Source: Deltaproteobacteria bacterium
GTDB taxonomy: Bacteria; Desulfobacterota; Binatia; UBA9968
Length of the DNA stretch: 32,781 nucleotides
NCBI GenBank assembly: GCA_016180805.1
Contig: JACPAM010000108.1
Coordinates: 1 to 32,781 of the forward strand
Direction: 5' to 3'
The translations under genes and the position numbers were made by a program. Position 1 is the first letter of the stretch, and each line of letters starts with the position of its first letter. Below are positions 27,008 through 32,781 of the stretch, in pieces. The notes below the pieces were generated by a model. That model saw nothing but the letters and a program-made list of their open reading frames with translations, ran no database searches and was not told where the DNA came from.

Positions 27008-27124
27008 ATGTTGGCTCGCGATCCTTTTCCCCCGCTCCTGTTGCTCGTGGGCCTGGCGCCCATCTTCATCTGGTCGGCCATCAATCCTCGAGACCCGCTC
27101 ACGTGGTGTAAGGCAGCAGGATGA
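27008..27124 (+). CDS. 38-aa membrane mini-protein coupled to plsY (resembles a DUF2238/YjdF N-terminus)
   Basis: This ORF is below the track cut-off. It reads MLARDPFPPLLLLVGLAPIF then IWSAINPRDPLTWCKAAG, a single hydrophobic helix followed by a short charged tail. Its stop overlaps the plsY start (ATGA), and GAGGG lies just before its ATG, so it looks translated and coupled. The 'WSAINPRDPLTW' segment resembles the first helix and loop of DUF2238/YjdF membrane proteins, so it may be the surviving 5' end of such a gene or a real small membrane protein. The first choice is not settled by the sequence. Confidence 0.5.
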   Translation: MLARDPFPPLLLLVGLAPIFIWSAINPRDPLTWCKAAG

Positions 27125-27741
27125 ACTTTACGGCCGGAGAAATCACTCTGCTCGTCGCTAGCTACGCTCTGGGTTGCTGCTGTGCGGGTTACTACCTTGT
27201 CCGTTTCCGAAGCGGTCGGGATATTCGAGAACACGGTAGCGGCAGCGCAGGGGCCACCAATGTCGCAAGGGAGCTCGGTGTTGCAGGCTTTGCCCTCACC
27301 TTTCTTGTGGATCTTGCGAAAGGAGCCTTAGCCGTCTGGAGTGCGACCTATTTCGGCCTTGAACCGGATAAAGCCGTGCTCGCAATGCTTGCGGTGGTCG
27401 CAGGGCACATCTGGCCCGCGCAGCTACGTTTTCACGGAGGAAAGGGGATAGCGACCGCAATCGGGGCTATCCTCGTGTTTGATTATCGGCTCGCCTTGGG
27501 TGTGTTCTTACTGTCCGGCCTTCTGTTTGCTCTATCGCGAAGGCTGGCGCTTGCAGGATTGGCCGCCGTTGCGGTATCCCCTGTCGTCATGGCCGTTCTC
27601 GGGCGCACGCGTGGCGCCATAGCCGGCACGACGGCGCTTGCCGCCATGATCTTGATCGCACACCGCACAAATATCCGTCGCACCTTGGGAGAGATGCGAT
27701 CCCGGACCAGGCCAAAGCGAGGTCAAACACCGGGCCTGTAG
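27121..27741 (+). CDS. plsY: Glycerol-3-phosphate acyltransferase PlsY family
   Basis: Membrane enzyme that acylates glycerol-3-phosphate with acyl-phosphate at the first step of phospholipid synthesis. The 206-aa product has the three PlsY active-site motifs: GSGSAGATNVAR (usual GSGNxGATN, with Ser in place of Asn), DLAKGALAV and GHIWPAQLRFHGGKGIATAIG, plus the HRTNIRR segment near the C terminus and about five transmembrane helices. Most genomes carry one plsY, often alone or near gpsA; here it is inside a lipid cluster without plsX or gpsA and may be a second copy with another acceptor. The ATG overlaps the stop of the 38-aa ORF. Confidence 0.93.
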   Translation: MNFTAGEITLLVASYALGCCCAGYYLVRFRSGRDIREHGSGSAGATNVARELGVAGFALTFLVDLAKGALAVWSATYFGLEPDKAVLAMLAVVAGHIWPAQLRFHGGKGIATAIGAILVFDYRLALGVFLLSGLLFALSRRLALAGLAAVAVSPVVMAVLGRTRGAIAGTTALAAMILIAHRTNIRRTLGEMRSRTRPKRGQTPGL

Positions 27742-27752
27742 GAGGTCTTCAC

Positions 27753-29366
27753 ATGCGCCTGGCACCTGCCCTGACGTTCAAGATAGCATCTGAGGAAGGG
27801 GAATTTGACCAAATTCACAGGCTCAACTACGCCACCTTCGTACAAGAAATTCCGCAGCACGAGCCAAGCCTGAATGAGAAGCTGGTCGATAAATTCCACG
27901 GCGAGAACAAATACATCATCTGTCTGCGGAACCACCTAGTCATCGGTATGATTGCGGTCCGCGGCAAAAGGCCATTCTCACTGGACGAGAAGCTCGAGAA
28001 CCTGGACACCTATTTACCTCGCGGACGCTCCGTCTGCGAACTCCGCCTGCTCTCCGTGGAAAGAAACCACCGCACCGGCGTCGTTTTGAGGGGACTCCTC
28101 GAGCACATGTACCAGCATTGCAGGGGCCTGGGCTACAACCTCGCTGTCATTTCCGGTACCGTTCGCCAACAAAAGCTGTATCGGCATCTGGGCTTCGTTC
28201 CTTTCGGTCCCTTGGTCGGAACCCCCGAGGCCAGCTATCAACCGATGTACTTGACCCTCGAGAGTTTCGTGGGCAAGGCTTCCAGCCTATTCCGGCGGTC
28301 ATCGCGATCCACGACCGCACAATCCTCCGTAATCCTTTTACCGGGACCCGTCAGCATCAGACCGGACGTTCGACGGGCCTTGAGCGATCATCCCGTTTCG
28401 CATCGATCGGTGAGCTTTGCCGAGGACTTCAAGCAGACCAAACAAGCCCTTTGCGCCCTTGTCGGATCTCGTAACGTGGAGATCTTTATGGGTTCGGGAA
28501 CACTCGCGAACGACGTCATCGCCGCACAGATGTCTCTGGATCCTAAACCCGGTCTTATCCTCAGCAACGGGGAATTTGGCGAGCGGCTGATAGACCACGC
28601 ATCCCGGTTTGGTCTCTCTTTTGAGGCCCTCCGATATGACTGGGGTCGTCCCTTTGATCCCGACGACATCAAGCGTTGCCTTGATCGAACCCCGAGCATC
28701 GAATGGCTGTGGGCGGTCCATTGCGAGAGCTCGACCGGGCTTCTCAACAATCTGTCCATGTTAAAGGGGCTTTGCGCTAAAAAGGGCATACGGCTCTGCC
28801 TCGATTGCATCAGCTCCGTGGGCACAGTTCCTCTGGATCTGAGTGACGTCCATCTCGCCTCCGGAGTCAGCGGCAAAGGCCTCGCCGCGTTTTCAGGGCT
28901 CTCGATGGTATTTTATAATCACACCGTCCGCCCAGCGGCCGAGAGGTTGCCCAGGTACCTAGACCTGGGTCTCTACGCGAGCAACGACGGCATACCTTTT
29001 ACAGTTTCGTCAAACCTCGTCCACGCGCTGCAAAAATCCCTGACGGATTTCCAGCCCGAGACCCATTTTAAAAACCTCCAGGATCTCTCACGCTGGCTGA
29101 GGTCAACTCTTCACAGCATGGGGTTTCGTCTTGTGACGCGCGACGAACACGCCTCCCCGGCCATCATCGCGATCGCTCTGCGCGAGGAAATCCAGTCGGA
29201 GAATTTAGGGAGCCAGCTCGAGGAGGCCGGATACTTCCTGAGCTACAAAAGCCAATACCTGATCAATCGCAACTGGATACAAATATGCCTCATGGGAGAA
29301 TGCTCTCGGGAAAAACTTGCTCCCCTGCTCGACCTGCTGTGGCAACTCTATCCTCTTGCGCCGTAG
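27753..29366 (+). CDS. Fusion of GNAT acyltransferase and class V aminotransferase
   Basis: A 537-aa bifunctional protein. Residues 1 to about 170 form a GNAT-fold acyltransferase of the FeeM/autoinducer-synthase style, with FDQIHRLNYATFVQEIPQHE (the LRY-x-VF-x-E-like segment), CELRLLSVERNHR and LYRHLGFVPFGPLVG. Residues about 190-537 form a PLP aminotransferase of class V (alanine-glyoxylate type) with LLPGPVSIRPDVRRAL, MGSGTLANDVIAAQ, HCESSTGLLNN, LDCISSVG and SGVSGKGLAAFSG, in which Lys375 should bind PLP. It lies 12 bp after plsY. The fusion could make an aminated compound and then N-acylate it with a fatty acyl group. That reaction is inferred. The end of the run is 29366. Confidence 0.85.
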   Translation: MRLAPALTFKIASEEGEFDQIHRLNYATFVQEIPQHEPSLNEKLVDKFHGENKYIICLRNHLVIGMIAVRGKRPFSLDEKLENLDTYLPRGRSVCELRLLSVERNHRTGVVLRGLLEHMYQHCRGLGYNLAVISGTVRQQKLYRHLGFVPFGPLVGTPEASYQPMYLTLESFVGKASSLFRRSSRSTTAQSSVILLPGPVSIRPDVRRALSDHPVSHRSVSFAEDFKQTKQALCALVGSRNVEIFMGSGTLANDVIAAQMSLDPKPGLILSNGEFGERLIDHASRFGLSFEALRYDWGRPFDPDDIKRCLDRTPSIEWLWAVHCESSTGLLNNLSMLKGLCAKKGIRLCLDCISSVGTVPLDLSDVHLASGVSGKGLAAFSGLSMVFYNHTVRPAAERLPRYLDLGLYASNDGIPFTVSSNLVHALQKSLTDFQPETHFKNLQDLSRWLRSTLHSMGFRLVTRDEHASPAIIAIALREEIQSENLGSQLEEAGYFLSYKSQYLINRNWIQICLMGECSREKLAPLLDLLWQLYPLAP

Positions 29367-29539
29367 GCAGCCTCTGCCAGCATCCGATCAGGTCATTGTC
29401 GTCGTCAAGAACGGAGTCAAAAGGCACGGGCCAGAAAAGCGAACGCGCACGGGCACGAATGAGTTCAACGCGCGTATTCGGGGAAAAGTTGCAAGTCGAT
29501 GCTATGCGTGTTAGAAGCATAACTCTTTGGGAGGTGCGA

Positions 29540-30517
29540 ATGGACTACGAGAGCTTGGCTGCGAAGTCTCTCAGAGGAGAGCTGATCTCGCGGGAAGAGA
29601 TGCGAGCGGTCCTCAACGCTTCCGACGAGCGGTTGGCGGAGCTTCTGGACGGCGCTTTCAAGGTTCGGCGCCATTACTTCGGCAAGCGCGTTCAGATCCA
29701 TGTCCTCATGAACGCAAAGAGCGGGCTTTGCCCCGAAGACTGCCACTACTGCTCCCAATCCTCGATCTCCAAAGCTCCGATCGACAAATATCCGCTTCTA
29801 CCCAGGAAGAGGCTTCTCGAAGGCGCCTTTGAAGCCAAGGCTGCCGGGGCTGTACGCTACTGAATGGTCAACAGCGGCCGGGGGCCGACACACAAGGAAA
29901 TCGAGGAGATGGCCGAGGTGGTAAGGGAGATCAAGGAAAACGTCCCCATCAACATCTGCTGCTCGCTCGGCCTGATGAACCAAGAGAAGGCAGGAATTCT
30001 CAAGCAGGCTGGCGTGCAGCGCATCAACCATAACCTCAACACGAGCCGGCGTTTTTACGGAGAGATCTGCACCACGCACTCGTACGACGACCGTGTCGAG
30101 ACCGTCGCCAGCGTGCGGGCGGCGGGGCTTTCCCCGTGCTGCGGCGGCATCATCGGCATGGGGGAGACCGACGACGACATCATGGACATGGCGACGGCCC
30201 TGAGAGAGCTGGACGTGGATTCCATTCCGGTGAACTTCCTCCATGCGATCGACGGAACACCGCTGGCGGGGATGAATCATCGGAACCATCTTACGCCGCA
30301 GCGTTGTCTCAAAACGCTTTGCCTTTTCCGTTTTGTCAACCCGACCAAAGAGATTCGGGTCGCCGCGGGAAGGGAAATCAATCTTCGCTCGCTTCAGCCG
30401 ATGAGTCTCTACCCGGCCAATTCCATCTTCGTGAACGGCTACCTGACCACACCCGGTCAGAGGGCCACAGAGGCCCACCGGATGATCGAAGACCTGGGAT
30501 TTGAAATCGAAGAGTAA
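29540..30517 (+). CDS. bioB: Biotin synthase with in-frame UGA at the [2Fe-2S] cysteine (candidate selenoprotein)
   Basis: Radical SAM enzyme converting dethiobiotin to biotin. The track splits it in two ORFs (to 29863 and from 29864), but they are in one frame, separated only by TGA. The joined product is 325 aa, the normal length. ATG 29540 has GGGAGGTG upstream. The SAM cluster CPEDCHYC is at residues 64-71, and ICCSLG, SPCCGGIIGMGE and RVAAGREIN supply the other conserved Cys and Arg. The TGA is codon 108, between RY and MVNSGRGP. E. coli has Cys97 there; the offset of 11 matches the CxxxCxxC offset. No other stop or frameshift exists. Selenocysteine, a recent nonsense mutation (TGC or TGT to TGA) or an assembly error all fit. 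Confidence 0.85.
29861..29887 (+). promoter_or_regulatory. In-frame UGA and following hairpin, possible SECIS
   Basis: After TGA (29861-29863) come 11 nt and then CGGCC-GGG-GGCCG, a perfect 5-bp stem with a GGG loop placed 17-19 nt after the UGA. Bacterial SECIS elements are described as a stem with an apical loop about 16-37 nt from the UGA with a G near the loop start, which this meets. However, these bases encode SGRGP, which is conserved in many BioB proteins, so the hairpin may be accidental. TGA is directly followed by ATG. Confidence 0.35.
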
Positions 30518-30526
30518 TAAAGGCAA

Positions 30527-30571
30527 CCCCCTCTTTCATCTCCCCCTTGGCAAGGGGGAGAAAGAGAGGGG
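30527..30571. terminator. Palindromic hairpin between convergent bioB and NtrC-type gene
   Basis: CTCCCCCTT-GGC-AAGGGGGAG forms a perfect 9-bp stem, extended by an imperfect CCCCTCTTT/AAAGAGAGGGG outer pairing. It lies 10-54 bp after bioB and 25 bp before the regulator stop on the opposite strand, so it can serve both directions. There is no T-run. It looks like a dispersed purine/pyrimidine-rich element. Confidence 0.5.
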
Positions 30572-30595
30572 ATTCAGAGCGAGTAGCGACGCGTA

Positions 30596-31948
30596 TCACT
30601 CTATTCCCAATTTTTTCATCAACGTCACAAGGTACTTTTCGTGCAGGCCGAGAGTTCTTGCCGCTGTAGCGCGGTTCCCGCCGCTCTGGGAAAGGGCCCG
30701 GACAATCACTTCTCGTCTGCAAACCTCCAAGACCCTGCGGTAGGAGAGGTTTGCCGTGGGAGTCGCGGGCCCGGTCCCGACGATTCTAGAAGGAAGATCC
30801 CGGAGTTCAATCATTGGCCCGTGTCCCAAGACGACCGCTCTCTCAATGACATTGGCGAGTTCCCGGACGTTGCCGGGCCATTCATAGGCGGCCAGCTTCT
30901 CTAAGGCCTCTTGGCTGATCTCGCTGAAGGTTTTTTTGGCTTCCCGCGAGAAGCGCCTCATAAAATAGTGGGTGAGAAATGAAATGTCTTCCTTCCTTTC
31001 TTTCAAAGGAGGGAGGGTAACGGGGATGACGTTGAGACGATGATACAGGTCCGGGCGGAAGCGGCCCTCTGAGACTGCTTGTTCGAGGTCACAATTGGTT
31101 GCGGCGACGATCCTGACATCTACGCTTATCGATTTGGTGCCTCCGACCCGCTCGAATTCCCGTTCTTGCAGGAACCTTAATAGTTTCGTTTGGAGTTCCG
31201 GAGAGATGTCGCCGACTTCATCAAGAAAAACGGTCCCACCATGGGCAAGCTCCATCTTTCCCTTCTTTAGCTCCTGAGCTCCGATGAAAGCCCCCTTTTC
31301 ATGGCCGAACAGCTCGCTCTCAAGCAGTTCTTTGGAGAGGCCCACGCAGTTGATGGCAATAAAAGGCAGGTCCTTTCGCTCGCTCCAATTATGGATTGAG
31401 CGCGCAAAAATCTCTTTGCCCGTTCCGCTTTCGCCGAGGAGTAAAACAGTTGACTTGCTGGCGGCTGCTTTTTTGGCGGTCTCCACCGCTTCGTTCATCC
31501 TTGCGCTCTTGCCTACGACCAGGTGATAGCGCCTGTCCACCTCTTCCGCGAGGATCTCGACGTCCCTTCTGAGCCGGTCCCGCTCCAGGGCTTTCCGCAC
31601 TACGATCTCGAGATGCCTGGGATCGAAAGGCTTGAGAACAAAGTCGTAGGCGCCCTCCTTCATCGCATCCACGGCGCTTTCGACGGAACCGTGCGCGGTG
31701 ATGACGATAACCGGGAGATCAATCCCGTCCCGCCGGATTGTCCGGAGCACCTCCATGCCACCCATGCCGGGCATCTGGAGATCCAGAAGCACTAGGGCCG
31801 GCGTCTCTCGCCGGATGGCGGACAGCGCTTCCCGCCCATCGGCGGCCATCACCACCTCGCATTTCAAGGCGCTGAGCCGCACCTCTAGCAGCTCTCGCGA
31901 CGCGGCATCGTCATCGACGATCAGGACCCGTGCTCCAGTTATTTCCAT
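30596..31948 (-). CDS. NtrC-type sigma-54 response regulator with GAFIGA variant
   Basis: A 450-aa regulator with receiver, AAA+ and Fis domains. The receiver (1-125) has DDD near residue 12, phosphoacceptor Asp56 in LLDLQMPGMGG, Thr in ITAHGS and Lys in VLKPFDP. The AAA+ domain has Walker A GESGTGKE, Walker B GGTVFLDEVGD and [15 protein letters not shown]; the HTH is GGNRATAARTLGLHEKYLVTLMKKLG. The sigma-54 contact loop reads GAFIGA instead of GAFTGA. Thr in this loop contacts sigma-54, so the variant may alter activation or the protein may not act through sigma-54. The cognate kinase is not adjacent; the orphan kinase at 16112 and the receiver at 32499 are candidates. Confidence 0.94.
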   Translation of the reverse strand: MEITGARVLIVDDDAASRELLEVRLSALKCEVVMAADGREALSAIRRETPALVLLDLQMPGMGGMEVLRTIRRDGIDLPVIVITAHGSVESAVDAMKEGAYDFVLKPFDPRHLEIVVRKALERDRLRRDVEILAEEVDRRYHLVVGKSARMNEAVETAKKAAASKSTVLLLGESGTGKEIFARSIHNWSERKDLPFIAINCVGLSKELLESELFGHEKGAFIGAQELKKGKMELAHGGTVFLDEVGDISPELQTKLLRFLQEREFERVGGTKSISVDVRIVAATNCDLEQAVSEGRFRPDLYHRLNVIPVTLPPLKERKEDISFLTHYFMRRFSREAKKTFSEISQEALEKLAAYEWPGNVRELANVIERAVVLGHGPMIELRDLPSRIVGTGPATPTANLSYRRVLEVCRREVIVRALSQSGGNRATAARTLGLHEKYLVTLMKKLGIE

Positions 31949-31990
31949 TCGGCGTCTCTCACTTTCGTCTTCTCTATTCCCAGGTTTTCT

Positions 31991-32395
31991 CTAGGTCTGC
32001 TGTGGATTTCCTTTCTCCCTCTCCCTGCCAGGGAGAGGGCTAGGGTGAGGGTTACTTAGAGCCTCCGCGATTACTTGTAGGACCGCTTCGATCTCTTCCG
32101 TTATATCGCTGTCCCAAAAGCGCAGCACCCGATAACCACGGCGCACCAGAAACGCAGACCGTCTCCGATCCGCTTCAGCTTGCACAGCATGCTGACCACC
32201 ATCCAACTCAACCACCAGGTGGCGTTCCACACAGCAAAAGTCAGCAATATAGTTGCCGATAGGGTGCTGGCGACGGAATTTTGCCCCGCAAAGCCGTCGC
32301 GCACGTAGACGTGCCCAAAGCCTGCGCTCCACATCGGTCTGATCACGGCGCAGCCGGCGAGCGCGATCCCGAAGTCTGGAGATTTTCGGCTTCAT
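31991..32395 (-). CDS. DUF559 (Vsr-like endonuclease fold) protein
   Basis: A 134-aa protein of the DUF559 family, which has a PD-(D/E)XK-type fold related to the very-short-patch repair nuclease. Readable motifs are RLRRDQTDVERRLWARLRARRL, KFRRQHPIGNYIADFCCVERHLVVELDGGQH (with the D and E-x-D of the likely active site) and RRGYRVLRFWDSDI. Its last ~20 codons (SNPHPSPLPGREREKGN) are written by a palindromic repeat, so the C terminus has been extended by that element. A second, inverted copy stands just upstream of its start. No methyltransferase or mismatch partner is nearby. Function of the family is not established. Confidence 0.88.
   Translation of the reverse strand: MKPKISRLRDRARRLRRDQTDVERRLWARLRARRLCGAKFRRQHPIGNYIADFCCVERHLVVELDGGQHAVQAEADRRRSAFLVRRGYRVLRFWDSDITEEIEAVLQVIAEALSNPHPSPLPGREREKGNPQQT
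32017..32053 (-). repeat. CCCTCACCCTAGCCCTCTCCC palindromic element, copy 1 (inside the DUF559 3' end)
   Basis: The minus strand reads CCCTCACCCTAGCCCTCTCC followed by a GGCAGGGAGAGGG arm. It matches copy 2 at 32404-32437 in the opposite orientation, so the two copies are inverted about the DUF559 gene. The CTCTCCC/GGGAGAG part can form a hairpin. Confidence 0.8.
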
Positions 32396-32403
32396 GGAAC
32401 TAT

Positions 32404-32437
32404 CCCCTCACCCTAACCCTCTCCCAACGGGAGAGGG
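32404..32437 (+). repeat. CCCTCACCCTAACCCTCTCCC palindromic element, copy 2
   Basis: CCCTCACCCTAACCCTCTCC, then CAACGGGAGAGGG, lies 8 bp before the DUF559 start and mirrors copy 1. Hairpin CCCTCTCCC-AAC-GGGAGAGGG has nine pairs if the centre is read so. Between this and the next gene (32438-32498) nothing else is seen. Confidence 0.8.
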
Positions 32438-32498
32438 AAACAGGAGACACGCCTAGTGACACGGATTCCTGAAGAAGCTTATCTCTGCACAGGACACC

Positions 32499-32780
32499 TT
32501 AGGCTCCGCCCTTGTTGCCTAAGTGCATGGCGATCTCTCGCAAGAACGTCGTCTTGTCAATTGGCTTTGTGATGTAACCCACGCAGCCCGCTGCCGCGGC
32601 GCTTTCTCGATCCCCCTTCATGGCGTAGGAGGTCACGGCTACCACCGGGATGTCTCGCGTAGCCGGATTCTCCTTCAATTTCTTCGTCGCCTCCAGGCCA
32701 TCCATTCCCGGAAGCTGAATGTCCATCACGATGAGGGCAGGCCGCTCCGTTTTGAGGACCTCGAAGGCTTCCTCGGCAGT
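32499..32780 (-). CDS. Response regulator receiver domain, C-terminal part (5' end outside the window)
   Basis: The track ORF starts at an internal GTG, but the frame stays open to the window end (TAEEAFEVLKTERPALIVMD). The phosphoacceptor Asp is in IVMDIQLPGMDG, the Thr/Ser in AVTSYAMKG and the Lys in GYITKPID, with the chain ending at MHLGNKGGA. The 'AAAGCVGYITKPI' form is typical of DivK/CheY-like single receivers and of the receiver at the end of hybrid kinases. Which it is depends on sequence outside this window. It runs in the same direction as the NtrC-type gene and may belong to the same signalling set. Confidence 0.88.
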   Translation of the reverse strand, partial: TAEEAFEVLKTERPALIVMDIQLPGMDGLEATKKLKENPATRDIPVVAVTSYAMKGDRESAAAAGCVGYITKPIDKTTFLREIAMHLGNKGGA

Positions 32781-32781
32781 G

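Noticed and set aside
29495-29525. Possible biotin repressor operator upstream of bioB (TATGC...GCATA)
   Set aside because: Arms are only 5 bp with a 9-nt centre and do not match the BirA or BioR site patterns that I know.
29285-29539. N-terminal extension of the first bioB ORF in the track
   Set aside because: It overlaps the aminotransferase end and an intergenic stretch; ATG 29540 has a GGGAGGTG site and gives the normal BioB N terminus.
29864-30517. Second half of bioB as an independent gene starting at ATG 29864
   Set aside because: It would lack the radical SAM cysteines; the Met is a normal internal residue following the conserved Cys position.
1-32781. tRNA genes, CRISPR arrays, prophage genes or transposases
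   Set aside because: No tRNA cloverleaf with T-loop sequence, no regularly spaced repeats, and no transposase or integrase motifs were seen on either strand.

Overview
The window is GC-rich, densely coded bacterial chromosome. It carries no rRNA, tRNA, CRISPR array or recognisable insertion sequence. The gene mix suggests an uncultured bacterium of the deltaproteobacterial, Binatota or Methylomirabilota/Rokubacteria type: ETF genes beside a PaaA-like ferritin-fold protein, a two-gene Tat system, a biotin-dependent acyl-CoA carboxylase set, two sigma-54 activators, a pyruvoyl arginine decarboxylase and an LplT-Aas fusion. The taxonomic guess comes from gene content only.

Layout. (1) 1-3304: the end of an MFS transporter, then a minus-strand run of PaaA-like diiron protein, a 62-aa protein, etfB and etfA. 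(2) 3407-4813: nicotinate phosphoribosyltransferase behind a perfect 7-7-7 palindrome that looks like an operator. (3) 4828-8195 (minus): histone-deacetylase-like hydrolase, fabF and fabH; the fabF start codon lies in an exact 30-bp tandem duplication. (4) 8412-9402: tatA/B and tatC. (5) 9579-13864 (minus): acyl-CoA carboxylase carboxyltransferase, biotin carboxylase, biotin carrier protein, then pyruvoyl-dependent arginine decarboxylase. (6) 14037-17344: M24 peptidase, glycerophosphodiesterase and a membrane histidine kinase. (7) 17371-17587 (minus): a compact unit with a promoter-like sequence, a near-perfect Shine-Dalgarno, a 13-codon ORF containing CxxC, a hairpin and a strong terminator. 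(8) 17773-18543 (minus): YfiH/PgeF protein. (9) 18701-29366: a sigma-54 activator, an amidohydrolase, a good -24/-12 promoter, and a lipid-related gene run (lipoprotein, LplT-PlsC-AMP ligase fusion, secreted protein, 38-aa membrane ORF, PlsY, and a GNAT-aminotransferase V fusion). (10) 29540-30517: biotin synthase with one in-frame UGA. (11) 30596-32780 (minus): an NtrC-type regulator with GAFIGA in place of GAFTGA, a DUF559 gene bracketed by inverted palindromic repeats, and a partial receiver domain.

The most striking observation is bioB. The reading frame is intact over its full length except for one TGA, which sits exactly where the family has the conserved Cys (E. coli Cys97), a ligand of the [2Fe-2S] cluster that donates sulfur. 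This may be a selenocysteine biotin synthase, a recent nonsense mutation or an assembly error. A short GC hairpin begins 11 nt after the UGA, at a distance acceptable for a bacterial SECIS. The second is the putative sigma-54-driven lipid operon ending in the GNAT-aminotransferase fusion, which may make an unusual amino-lipid. The third is the mini-ORF unit at 17371-17587.
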